Source: Proales similis (taxonomy: Eukaryota > Rotifera > Eurotatoria > Ploima > Proalidae). From it: DNA of 64,000 bases. The translations under genes and the position numbers were made by a program. The DNA is taken from positions 1,488,001-1,552,000 of the forward strand of contig JAGVRJ010000006.1 of NCBI GenBank assembly GCA_019059635.1. The letters are read 5' to 3'. Positions within the stretch are counted from its first letter, which is position 1. Each line of letters starts with the position of its first letter. Of the stretch, positions 36,814 through 47,331 are shown piece after piece. Under the pieces are notes generated by a model. The model had not been told where the DNA came from, made no database searches, and was given only the letters and a program-made list of their open reading frames with translations.

Positions 36814-39411
36814 AATCTATTTGCTTGTGATTGGCTGCCGGGCCAGTATTTGTGTTTGACGCATGTATTTATCGAGGCGTCGTCTAATCATATAGAGATT
36901 TGTTTAATATGCGACAATGAAGCGCGCGCTATTAGAATCTGTAATCAGCCCCGGGGTCGCGATCTGCTCGTCTAGAACAGATTGTGCAACCAGATCTCGC
37001 TCAAACGCCCAGTGGCAGAGGCCCTAGAGTTCTGTCTTCGTATCTCGACTAGTCGTCTCGCGCAGTCTCATTCTTAGATTTCAAACCTCATTTGGAGTTA
37101 ATCGCATTAAAAATTGTTCCCTGCGCCTGGCTGAACGTGTTGGGCAAACGAAATCATCTAGAGCACGAACGAGTGAACGAAACGGCAGACAACCATTGAC
37201 TCGTTTTGCTTGTTGTTATTATACTGGCGAGTTTAAGGATGCATCGGATTAGGGCAAGTATGCGAAAATATCGCTTGTTCTCAAGCAGCCCCAGCCGACA
37301 CTTACTTTCATTTCTCGCCTCTCGAGCACAAGCTTCTTATTGATGTTGTTGTTTTGTTTTTGTTGTTACTGCTGCTGCTGCTTTTGCTTCTTCTTTTTTT
37401 TTCTCTTCTGCTTTTGTTGTTTGTACTCTTGGTTTCTGATTCCCTAGTTTGCTTTTTTCACGTCAGCAATTAATCGAGCCGAATAGCTTGGCGGCAGCGT
37501 TCATGGTGGCGCTGATGAACAAGCGATCTCGAATGAACGCCCAAGATCCGTGTAAACGTCAATTCCAAGAGTGCGCCGACCAACACAACTGTTGTTGTTA
37601 TTTCGCGTGCCTAAAAATATGCTGATTGCTCTATTTTAGCAAGATACATTATTATTTGACGCTTTTGTGCTAAAAAAAAAATGGAGAAGAGAAAGCATGC
37701 CGACTGATCAAGAAGCGAAAACAGCCGCATCTTGCCTAACTCTTCATTGATCTATTGTCGAATGAGTCTATGCGTGCGTACAAGAGAGAGAGAGAGAGCG
37801 AGCGAAAGAGGCGGGCGGGAGGACGGCGATGATGATGAGGAGGAAAAAAAAGAGCATCGATTTAATTGAAACATGGTCAATGGGTTCGCCATCGGCTCTT
37901 TCAAAAGATTCGTTCGTCTATCCTTGATTTCATTTAAGACCAATTATTTCCGACTCGATCGTTTGTCTGCCGCAGAGGTTTAATGCTCGGTTATATATGG
38001 CCGGCTTCGATTGCCACTCACTCGTGGGGCTTTTTTCTTTCTTCTCTTGGTTCTTGTGCGGATTTCTACAGAACATTTGTAAAAAAAAATCCAAATCGAT
38101 TTTCAGACACAAAAGCCAGAGTGCTTTAACCCGCTTGACAAGGGCCTCTGAAATAATCTAAAGCGAAAACAAGCGCATCTGAAATGATTCACATGACTCG
38201 CAAATTTGGCTCGGTGTCGACAGCCAATCAGCGCACGAATACTATTTATATACTCGATTCGATTGGCGCGCTCGAACCTATGCGACTTGTGTAGCAAACA
38301 AAACTAATCAATCAACACTCTTGAACCGGCGGTATAATCTACGGCCGACTACTGCAACACAATTATTTTTATTAATTCCACTCAGAAATGGGCACGCTCC
38401 TTTGGCTGCTTGAAGCCTCGAGTACGCCTGTGATTCGAACGAAATCGAGCCAGAAAATATTTATTTATTTGTTTGTTTGCTTGACTCAGCAGCAGCGAAT
38501 TGCATCAAGAGTGAATGAGCCAATGCTTGCTTGAGAAGAGGCTCGGGCGTCGATTGAACGAGAACGTCTGTAATTTGTGGGGTGTAGAGCGCATATTATT
38601 GGAAGCGCCCACTTTCTCTCTTACTCCATCGGCTACTGACGCGCAAAAACGCAGCCGAGAACAGGGGGGCGTCAGAGCAGGACACTTCTCGGATCGATCG
38701 CAATTTTTCCCATCTCTCTCTCTCTATTCTCATAAATTTTCAACCATTCTTTCAAGTGGCGCACACATCAATATCGACTCGAGTCCGACGAGCGTCATTT
38801 ATTTGATTAAATGAAACAAATCCGCTCGCTCGATGGGCTAGAGTCATCCTTATTTATTTGTATGTATTAACAAGCGTTAGACATACAGACGCACAAACTC
38901 AAGTAAAGAACCGCTCTGGCTTCTATTGTGTTGTGCCTCAATTTCTTCATTCTATGTTCAACTGAATTTATTTTATTGTGTTTGTCTGTGTGTGTGTGTG
39001 TGTATGGGTAACTCTGTTGGCTTGCGTGCGCTTGTCGGTTGGTTGCCGCTTTTCCAGTCGAAATGAAAAGCCGTTAGCCAAAACTAATGCGCAGGCCTCA
39101 ATAATCGTTAAAACAGTCACGACACATACTCGTCGGCAAACAGTAGCTGTTTGCGGCCAGTTGTCTCCTCTTTTTTTTGTGAACATTTTCAGATAAGGCG
39201 CCAAGAGAACAAATAAAATAATATTTTTATTGCCTTCAATTATCTATGAGAGCGAGTGCTCATCTACTGTTCAGCGGGCAACTGCTGCTAGATAATTGAG
39301 AATTTCTTAAGAACGGCCACAACGAGCGAGTGAGAGAGAGAGAGAAAATTAGAAAAAACAATTAAACTATCTTATCTTTGTTCTTACTTGCTTAGGTGAT
39401 AACTCATATCC

Positions 39412-39420
39412 TATAAAAGA
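39412..39420 (+). promoter_or_regulatory. Putative TATA box of FoxD
   Basis: TATAAAAGA lies 114 bp upstream of the FoxD ATG, a plausible core promoter for an intronless transcript with a short 5' UTR. Confidence 0.5.
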
Positions 39421-39525
39421 TACACACAAACCTTTGTCAATTTGTTCACTTAATATTTAGATACTTGAGTGAGAATCTGCGTAAAAACACAGACGAAAAT
39501 AAGAAACAATTGAGAGGTCGGCAAA

Positions 39526-40842
39526 ATGAAATTTGACGTAGAAAGCCTTCTACAGCACAGTCCGAAGCGTTTCAAGAGCGACCAGGGGACAGAGGCGAGC
39601 AGACCAAGAGGTGAGCTGGCCGATTTGTACGGCTCTGAGGGGACGAGCAGCGCCGCCTATGAGAGCAATGAGGCCAGCGCTTGCGAGAGTCCAGATTCCA
39701 ATCAGCTAGACGATGCGCATAGTTCATTCGCAGACTCGAGAGGCGCAAACGAACGGTGCGAGTTTGAAGAGTGCTCGAGCGAGAAAGTAGTGGCCACAAA
39801 TGGCGGCAGCGGGCCTCCTGCGAAATGCGACAAATCAAAGGGCGGCAAAAAGAAGCACATGGTTAAGCCGCCTTACTCCTACATTGCTTTAATTACAATG
39901 TCCATTCTACAATCGCCCAAGAAGAGATTAACGCTGAGTGGTATTTGCGAGTTCATAATGAGCAAATTTCCCTACTACCGTGAACGATTTCCGGCCTGGC
40001 AAAACAGTATTCGACACAACTTGTCGTTGAACGATTGCTTCGTCAAAGTGCCCCGAGAGGCCGGCAATCCGGGCAAAGGAAACTATTGGACCCTTGACCC
40101 GAATAGCGAGAACATGTTCGACAACGGCTCTTTCCTCAGACGTCGCAAGCGATACAAGCGTAAAAGCGAAGAGCTCGACTACTCGTCAGACACAGCACAC
40201 ATTAGTCACTCAACCTCTATTCGATCAAATGCCGCAGCTTCTGTTTACCCAAAGAAAAGTTCGCTTACTTTTAAACAACAGGCGAGTTCTGTCAGCACTA
40301 CTGCCCAATCGGTCAAACGTGCTTCACCCCAAACCTGCTCGATCGACAGTCGAAGCGTGAATTTCAATCAGAAATTCTGGTCGCCGCCAATCGCTGCGAA
40401 CGACGTGAATTTGTTGAAAAGCGGATTACAATCGACGCCGACAGGATTACCCAGTGCTCTCAATAACGGTTTTCATTCTCAACAACACCAACAGCAGCAG
40501 CAGCAGCAGCTTGCCTATGAATACCTAATAAGCAACGCCTACATGAGCTATCTCAAGAGCTCTAATTTACTGGGTAAAGCCGACCTAAACTCAAATCTGC
40601 TTAGCAGTCCGTTTCAGATGGCGTCTAACGTCGCTTCGCTTATCGATCAGAGCCAAGCGATGCGACTAGCGTCCTATTTAAACGAAACAATTGGCCAGAA
40701 ATTTCATTACGATCAAGAACAGTTAATCCGAGCTAGTCTGAGCCAGTTGTCAGCCGCCGCCTACTCGCCCCCTGTTTCATCCTCATCGTCGTCGCCTGTT
40801 TCATCTTCATCAAATTCTGTCAGAGTTGCAACAAACTCATAA
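39526..40842 (+). CDS. FOXD: Forkhead transcription factor, FoxD class
   Basis: A 438-residue intronless forkhead factor. The winged-helix domain spans about residues 110-210: [58 protein letters not shown], then [13 protein letters not shown] and [31 protein letters not shown] and the RRRKR end are FoxD hallmarks. The N-terminal part is acidic and Ser-rich; the C-terminal part has a short poly-Gln run (about residue 325) and ends in Ser-rich sequence. The first residues, [10 protein letters not shown], resemble an eh1-type Groucho-binding motif (F-x-V-x-x-L-L), consistent with repression, but this is inference. AATAAA lies at 41167-41172. FoxD factors act in neural and mesodermal patterning. 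Confidence 0.95.
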   Translation: MKFDVESLLQHSPKRFKSDQGTEASRPRGELADLYGSEGTSSAAYESNEASACESPDSNQLDDAHSSFADSRGANERCEFEECSSEKVVATNGGSGPPAKCDKSKGGKKKHMVKPPYSYIALITMSILQSPKKRLTLSGICEFIMSKFPYYRERFPAWQNSIRHNLSLNDCFVKVPREAGNPGKGNYWTLDPNSENMFDNGSFLRRRKRYKRKSEELDYSSDTAHISHSTSIRSNAAASVYPKKSSLTFKQQASSVSTTAQSVKRASPQTCSIDSRSVNFNQKFWSPPIAANDVNLLKSGLQSTPTGLPSALNNGFHSQQHQQQQQQQLAYEYLISNAYMSYLKSSNLLGKADLNSNLLSSPFQMASNVASLIDQSQAMRLASYLNETIGQKFHYDQEQLIRASLSQLSAAAYSPPVSSSSSSPVSSSSNSVRVATNS

Positions 40843-41794
40843 GAAATTCTTGCTCTAAACCTTCATCTCACACATCTGATTCGCTTCTCCTTTTACTGGT
40901 CACTTTTGGCTTCAAATCCGATATTTGTTGTTAATTTATATTTTACATGAGGGAAAAAGAGGATCGTTTTTGTCGCTTCGTTTTTAATCAATTGAATGTA
41001 AAAACCGCCAAGATAATGAGAGAAAAAGGAGAAAAAAAAGAAATATTGAGTTTGTTGATCAGATTGGATTGGAGAACGCTTTTCCACGCTTTAAAACCTC
41101 TGCTTCTAGTCAAATTTCTACTTCATATTCGCTTTTCATTTCCTCCCCCTTTTTTTCGCTTTGTATAATAAAACCAGAGAAAATTTTTTTGTTTGCTAAC
41201 GATTCACTTGAGTGTTGCTCATTTTTCAAAGTTGCACATGAGTCACTCGATAGCGAAGATTATGTGGCTGGTGAGTCATCTTCACTTTGCTTGCTCTAAA
41301 TGCACCTGAGATGATAAGTGAAATAAAGAAGACACAGACAAACCTTCGACGCAAGCCAAATAAGAGATAAACAAAAAAAAGTATTGTCGCAATTATTCAC
41401 TAGTAAGAGCTTCTGCACCGCTCGGGGAGTTGAGTGGCCGTAGGACCAGGGACTGTTGATTGGCGGTTGATAGATAAAAACCAATAAATGCGCTTCGATG
41501 TTCTAAAGAGATAAAGCAAGTCAACAAATGCCACGCTTGTACAGAAAAAGGGAGCGCCGTTTATCCGCAGAAACGAGCAATCGCAAGTAGAGTCACATCA
41601 AGTAATCTCGATCGAGTCTGTTAATTAGGAAAATTTGGCGTTCGTCTATTGACAGTGCGCATAGTGCACGAGCAATCTCTATTCGCTTTTCTTTTTTATG
41701 AGTTTAATAATAGTAGATAAGATATGCGACACGCTACTGGGCAAAGGCTCAACCAGGACTCTTTCATTCAGCGCTGCGTCTATCTTTGAGAATG
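40843..41794. other. Intergenic region between FoxD and ADSL (convergent)
   Basis: About 950 bp between converging genes. It contains the FoxD 3' UTR with its poly(A) signal and the reverse AATAAA of ADSL at 41795-41800. Nothing else was recognised. Confidence 0.55.
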
Positions 41795-41835
41795 TTTATT
41801 TAAACATGAACGAAAGGGTAACGGCAAGCGAACGA

Positions 41836-43338
41836 TCAAATGGTGAGTTCAGATAGGCCACTCAAGTGCGACTCGTATTTGCTCAGACTGGGCAAGATCA
41901 ACTCATTGATGAACTCTTCGACTTGTTGTGGAGCGCGGCCTTTGTAAAGGCTTGGATTCAGCATTTGATCAAGACGCTCATGAATCGGTTTGAAGTATTC
42001 GTCGGCTCTCAGTAGCTCGACAAGGTTGTTTGGCTTGCCCTCCATTTTGACGGTTTGACCGGCTCTTTGAGAAAGGACTCGAATCCTCTCGTGACATTCT
42101 TGCCTATCAGCACCGGCATGCTTCACCATTTCCATGAGTATGTTCTCCGTGATCATGAACGGAAGCTCTTGATTTATGTGGCTCTCAATCACTTTGGGGT
42201 AAACGACCATTCCTTCGAATATGTTCTGCAGAATTTTGAGACAAGCGTCAGCAGATAGGAAAGCCTCTGGAATGGAAATGCGTCGGTTGGCCGAGTCGTC
42301 CAATGTGCGCTCCATCCACTGAGTAGAATGGGTCATGAGGGCATCGTTGACGAGCGTCATAAGGTGTCTAGCCAGCGCACAGCATCGTTCACTTCGCATC
42401 GGATTGCGTTTGTACGGCATAGCGCTCGAGCCGATCTGCTCTTTTTCGAACGGCTCCTCGAGCTCTTTGACGCTGGCCAGCAGCCTGATGTCTGTGCAGA
42501 TCTTGTGCATGCTCGAGCCCAATGAAGACAAAGCGCTTATTACGTCAACATCCAGTTTTCGCGTGTAAGTCTGGCCGCAAACCATGAATGCTGAAGTAAA
42601 GCCGCACAGCTCGGTCAGACGCCGATCGAGCCGTTTGACTTTTTCGTGGTCGTTGTCAAAGAGTTCTAGGAAACTGGCCTGAGTTCCAGTTGTGCCCTTT
42701 ACGCCGCGAAATCGAAGATTCTCTCTCAACTGTTCCAAGTTTTTCAAATCAAAATACAAATCCTGCAGCCAAAGTGACGCTCTCTTTCCCACCGTGGTCA
42801 TTTGAGCTTGTTAAATGCCGGAGATTAGCTGCAATCTCAAGGTCATTGTGTGAGTCGATCAGCTACTACCTGGCTGGAGATGAGTAAGTCCGAGGCAAGG
42901 CAGATCACGATACTGCATGCAAAAGTCGGCAAGACGAGAAATGCTGCGAGCAAGCTTGACCAGTAGAATGTCAAATCCGTCTCGAATTGCGATCAGATCA
43001 GCGTTGTCTGTAACAAAGCAGGAGGTTGCGCCCAGATGAATGATTGGACTCGCTTTTGGACACGATTTGGCGAACGTGTGCACATGTGCCATCACATCGT
43101 GCCGCAGCGATTTCTCCTCACGAGCGGCACATTCGAAATCGATGTTGGTCAAATTTTGCCTCATTTCTTCGAGTTGCTCGTCGCTTATGCTCAGACCGAG
43201 TTCTTTTTGCACACTCGCCAAATTGAGCCAGAGAAGGCGCCAGTTGGAGAACTTTTTCGCATCACTGAAATTGAACAGCATGTCCTGGCTGGCGTAGCGC
43301 GACACCAGCGGCGACTCGTAGCTCTCTCGCTTGCTCAT
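41836..43338 (-). CDS. ADSL: Adenylosuccinate lyase
   Basis: Purine-biosynthesis enzyme that cleaves SAICAR and adenylosuccinate with release of fumarate. Two exons (42870-43338, 41836-42806), joined at [15 protein letters not shown], give about 479 residues. The N-terminal domain has SPLVSRYAS and [29 protein letters not shown] and [15 protein letters not shown] carry active-site residues. The fumarase-superfamily signature is [12 protein letters not shown], with its mobile catalytic serine loop. The C-terminus is normal length. The single intron is 63 bp with donor GTAGTA. It lies 183 bp downstream of PRCC on the same strand. Confidence 0.97.
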
Positions 43339-43521
43339 TTCCTCAAGTTGCTATAATAATTTTCAGCAAAGCTAGACAATTTTGAGACTTGATTACAGCT
43401 GCCATTCTCACGTGAATAAAACGTGAGTCAATTTAAACGCCGATTTCTTGACCTTTTGTGAAGCGATTCGCATTTTATTTACATTTTTTTAAAGGACAAC
43501 AAATAACAAGAAGCGCAAGCG

Positions 43522-44379
43522 TCAGAACCCGTAGCGCTGTTTGGCTTGTATTCGATTGAATTTATTCTGAGCCCACATGTTCTTGAGCTCTTGGTCTCGC
43601 TCTTTGGCTACATAAGCCAAGTAGGTGATCTGATGCTTGCGACGCGACGAGCCAGCAAAGTAGTCTTTGTTCGACGGTGGCCTGTAATCGGCCGTGATCT
43701 GCTTCATCAACTCTGACTGATTGTCGCCGACCAGTTCACGTGCGTTCACCGCTTTTATGTTGATTGGCTCGTTGGCCTTGCGTCGCTTGCCGCAAAGTTT
43801 CCTCCACGCTGCCTCGTCTATTTCGTCTGTGGTTTCTTCTGCGGCCGGAATTTCGGTCGCTTGGCGTGATGTCATGGCACTTGTGATCTCCTCATAGATT
43901 TCTTCGTTGAACTTTCTTTTGGAGCTGACCGGCTCTTCTTGGTCATCGTCGTCGCTTAGAGTGAACTGAGGCAACGGGTCATCTTCCGGCTTGTGGTTTA
44001 AATTGAACGGATTGTTCATGTACGACTCCTCTGGTTCATCTTTGTCGTTTGCATCTGCTCGGCCACTCGCGTTCGTCGATTTCGCTTTCGTTTCGTTCGT
44101 TGATTTTAATGTCCGAGGGAGCAGGAGGCCACTTTTCTTATTGGCTGTGCCCATGCTCTTGAAACTATCGGCCTTGGGTGCTGGCAGCATGTTGAGCAGA
44201 CCAGATCGACTGCTTTTCGGCTCGTCGGCCGGCGTCGGATTCAAGTTCTTCAAGTTCGTATTGGCCAATTCTTCTTCGTCGCTGTCATCTTCATACGCAC
44301 AGAGCGACGGGAGGGCTATTTTCACTTTGTTGCCCGTCTTGACTGACGCAAAATTGAGAGCAGAATTGCTGTTTTCCAT
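43522..44379 (-). CDS. PRCC: PRCC family nuclear protein (splicing/mitotic-checkpoint factor)
   Basis: Single-exon gene of 285 residues. The C-terminal signature RRKHQITYLAYVAKERDQEL ending KQRYGF matches human PRCC (RRKHQITYLIHQAKERELEL ... TQAKYGF). The N-terminal two thirds is acidic and disordered (AYEDDSDEEELA, LSDDDDQEEP), with short motifs such as SGLLNMLPAPK that recur in PRCC proteins. Human PRCC associates with splicing factors and is known from fusions with TFE3 in renal carcinoma. The middle WRKLCGKRRK region probably gives nuclear import. Reverse AATAAA lies at 43474-43479, so the 3' UTR is very short. Confidence 0.9.
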   Translation of the reverse strand: MENSNSALNFASVKTGNKVKIALPSLCAYEDDSDEEELANTNLKNLNPTPADEPKSSRSGLLNMLPAPKADSFKSMGTANKKSGLLLPRTLKSTNETKAKSTNASGRADANDKDEPEESYMNNPFNLNHKPEDDPLPQFTLSDDDDQEEPVSSKRKFNEEIYEEITSAMTSRQATEIPAAEETTDEIDEAAWRKLCGKRRKANEPINIKAVNARELVGDNQSELMKQITADYRPPSNKDYFAGSSRRKHQITYLAYVAKERDQELKNMWAQNKFNRIQAKQRYGF

Positions 44380-44938
44380 TATTCACGAATGCAAGCAACT
44401 ATGCTCTCACCAGTTCGCCTCGTATGTTGTTGTCCTGCCTCTTATGTTGCGGCGACGTGAAAATCCAACTTCACATTGGTTTTGGCCTCTCTTCAACACA
44501 TTATGTGCTGGATATTTCTACGCTTCGAGAGACGAAAGTTTGTAGCGACAGTTGGAAAGAAAAATAGTAGATATCAAGAAAAATAGAGCAATCGAAAGTT
44601 CAACTCAATTTTTGATTTAAATTGTGTGTCTTGATTTTATATTTTTGAGAAAAGAAAAAGGACACGCATATCATAAGCCCGAATGTGAAGCAAAAACATT
44701 TGCAATCAGAGTCTGCTTTTAGGCTTAGCTGTCTGGCTTGAAGCAGGCCAAGAGATGGTTGTAAATGAATAATTTATGCAACCATGATCTTTGAGCAATA
44801 TCGCTTTCAAGACAGTCTCGGCCGCTTGTATTTCGAGGAGGTGGGTGGGTGGGTTTCTAACATTAGCTTGCATATTGAGCCATTTATATGAGTCGAAAGA
44901 TCAGCTTACAATCACAATAACGCTCTTAATATAGAATC
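44380..44938. other. Divergent promoter region, PRCC and GDH1
   Basis: About 560 bp separating the PRCC and GDH1 start codons. It contains GTGGGTGGGTGGGT at 44841-44854, a G-run cluster that might form a two-tetrad quadruplex. No gene was recognised. Confidence 0.45.
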
Positions 44939-46781
44939 ATGTTCAATTTGGCAGTGAAAAAAATCGCTTCTAAAGCGTCGCTTGCTTCAGCATTAAATGC
45001 CCCGAGCAAGTTCGCGTCGGCTCTCTACAGCAGCCAAGTGAAGGATGTCAACTTCTACGAGATGGTCGAGATGTTCTACGACCGCGCCGCCCAGATTGTC
45101 GAAGACAAAATGGTCGAAGAGAGCAAGCTCCGAGAGCCCGAGGAGCAGATCCGAAAGCGCATAAATGGAATTCTCAATGTGATCAAGCCGTGCAACCACA
45201 TCATCAACATCACTTTTCCGCTGCGTCGCGACAACGGAAAAACTGAGATCATTCAGGCCTGGCGTGCGCAGCATTCCCACCATCGAACTCCGTGCAAAGG
45301 AGGCATTCGATACAGTCCTGACGTGCATCTGGATGAGGTCAAGGCCCTTGCAGCTCTTATGTCGTTCAAATGCGCGTGTGTCGACGTGCCATTCGGTGAG
45401 CGAATGTCGATTGCGTGATAATAAACCTTTTTTACTTTCTATTTGCGTAGGCGGTGGCAAAGCCGGCGTGAAAATCAATCCTCGTGAATACTCCGAAGGA
45501 GAGTTGGAGCGAATAACTCGACGTCTCACGATCGAGTTGGCCAAGAAAGGCTTCATCGGCCCCGGCATTGATGTGCCCGCGCCCGATATGGGCACCGGCG
45601 AGCGAGAAATGAGCTGGATCGCCGACACCTTTTCCAACACAATCGGCTGGGAGGACATAAACGCTTCAGCCTGTGTAACTGGCAAGCCCATTCTCCAAGG
45701 AGGTATTCATGGCCGCATTTCGGCCACTGGACGTGTAAGCACCCTCCATAAGCCCTTATTCCATGTCGGCTAAATTTTGAATTGTCAATTAACAGGGAGT
45801 TTATCACGGCATCGATAATTTCATTCGCAACCAGCACTTTATGAATCTTGTTGGACTGTCGACCGGCTTGCAAGACAAGACATTTATCGTCCAGGGCTTT
45901 GGAAATGTCGGTCTGCACACAATGCGCTACCTACACCGCCACGGAGCCAAGTGTGTCGGTGTGCTCGAGTACGACTGTGCCATCGTCAATCCTGACGGCA
46001 TCGATCCCAAGGAGCTCGAGGACTACAAGCTCGAGAAGAACACGATCAAAGGCTTCCCTAAAGCTTCTCCCTATGAGAACGCTAACATAAGCGATTTACT
46101 CACTGAGAAGTGCGACATCCTGGTGCCGGCCGCTAGCGAGAAGCAGATCACCGCCGAGAACGCGCCGCGCATCCAGGCGAAGATAATCGCCGAGGGCGCC
46201 AACGGCCCCACAACCCCGGAGGCGGACGTCATCCTGCAGAACCGCAACGTGCTCGTCATCCCCGACCTGTACATCAACGCGGGCGGTGTGACCGTCTCCT
46301 ACTTCGAGTGGCTCAAGAACCTGAACCACGTGAGCTACGGCAGACTGACCTTCAAGTACCAGAAGGACACCAACTACCATCTACTCGGTTTGAGCCTTTT
46401 TTCCTAAATTGGCTTAGAGCATGCGAGTAATTTTGGCGAACTGTTTTAGGCAGCGTCCAGTCATCGTTGGAAAAGTCAATCGGTGGAAGCGGCGCTAAGA
46501 TAACCATTGAGCCTAGTGCCGAGTTCTACAAGCGTATGGCTGTACGTATCGGTCCCCATTCAGTCAAATTCCTCTTCTGACTAACTGGCGTTTGTCTATA
46601 GGGTGCGTCTGAGAAAGATATCGTCCATTCCGGTCTTGAGTACACCATGGAGCGATCGGCCAACGCCATCATCAAAACTTCGCTGAAATACAATCTCGGT
46701 CTGGACATCCGCACGGCTGCGTATGTCAATGCGATCGAGAAAATCGTCAAGGTCTACTTGAGCGCTGGCTTCACGCTCTAA
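44939..46781 (+). CDS. GLUD: Mitochondrial glutamate dehydrogenase, copy 1
   Basis: Hexameric enzyme converting glutamate to 2-oxoglutarate and ammonia in the mitochondrial matrix. Five exons: 44939-45395, 45451-45734, 45796-46387, 46450-46541 and 46602-46781. A Lys/Ser/Ala-rich presequence ([20 protein letters not shown]) precedes [14 protein letters not shown]. The substrate site includes [12 protein letters not shown] and [19 protein letters not shown], and the dinucleotide fold has [17 protein letters not shown]. The animal-type antenna is represented by the [15 protein letters not shown] region, and the protein ends [11 protein letters not shown]. The intron after YHLLG begins GTTTGA. 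Bases 46099-46392 are identical to copy 2 (see repeat entry). Confidence 0.96.
46099..46392 (+). repeat. 294-bp block identical to 48623-48916 (GDH conversion tract, copy 1)
   Basis: Compared base by base by eye, this block and 48623-48916 show no difference over 294 bp, including silent sites and the first five bases of the following intron. Flanking coding sequence differs at many silent positions. The block uses GC-rich codons (GCC, CGC, CTG, ATC, AAC) more than its flanks. It encodes [16 protein letters not shown] through TNYHLLG. Confidence 0.92.
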
Positions 46782-47331
46782 ATCTGCTTGGATTTGTATC
46801 CAACTGACACAATCTAAAATGGCAGCAAGATTAGGCCCGTTTTTCTAGAATTTTTTTTTAGCCCTCAATCCGCCTCGCTACGCCAAAATTAAATAGTGAA
46901 CCGAACCATTTAATTCTGAACCACTCTTGAATCTAGCAATTAGAATTTCTAATGTAGCCGATCAAAATATTAAGTGTTCGTTCTTTTTTTATTGCATTCT
47001 AAATAACAGGCCCATGGACGGTTGGAACAACTGGTGCTCAGAACTTGATTTTCATGTTAAATTCATGTGCAGTTGAGCAAGGCGTGGCATGTTAGGCCGC
47101 AACTTGTTTTGCGCACACGGCTGTGGGCACTGCCAGAATCCAACGCGCGCTTCTGCCTCGATCTAGTTCGGATCATAAAAGTGGGAAGCACGCTTGAGAA
47201 TCTCGCTCACGCGATTTGTATTTTTCATGCTTCAGCTTGGGCCGCTGCTTCACTATTTAAACAGCTTTGCTGAGTGGTTTGATTCTCCAAGCTGGGAATA
47301 GCAACCACAAACTCGTTTGAATCCAACAAAC
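46782..47331. other. Spacer between the two GDH genes
   Basis: 550 bp with the GDH1 3' UTR and GDH2 promoter. I see no similarity to the region upstream of GDH1 and no other gene, so the duplication probably did not preserve regulatory sequence or is old. CTATTTAAAC near 47251 could be a weak TATA-like element. Confidence 0.45.

Larger units (their letters stand above)
34857..39525. other. Large gene-poor region upstream of FoxD
   Basis: About 4.7 kb, the longest stretch without a recognisable gene in this otherwise compact window. It holds many microsatellites: (GA)n at 35625-35640, (GAT)n at 36130-36146, (CA)n at 36797-36813, (GA)n at 37782-37798, (CT)n near 38709-38725 and (GT)n near 38985-39003. 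ORFs here are short and low-complexity. Its position before a developmental transcription factor suggests cis-regulatory DNA. Confidence 0.55.

Noticed and set aside
35625-39003. Microsatellite-rich segment as a transposon or CRISPR-like array
   Set aside because: Only simple di- and trinucleotide repeats are present; no terminal repeats, transposase or regularly spaced unique spacers.
44841-44854. GTGGGTGGGTGGGT as a G-quadruplex control element
   Set aside because: Only three full GGG runs; a stable three-tetrad quadruplex is not supported.
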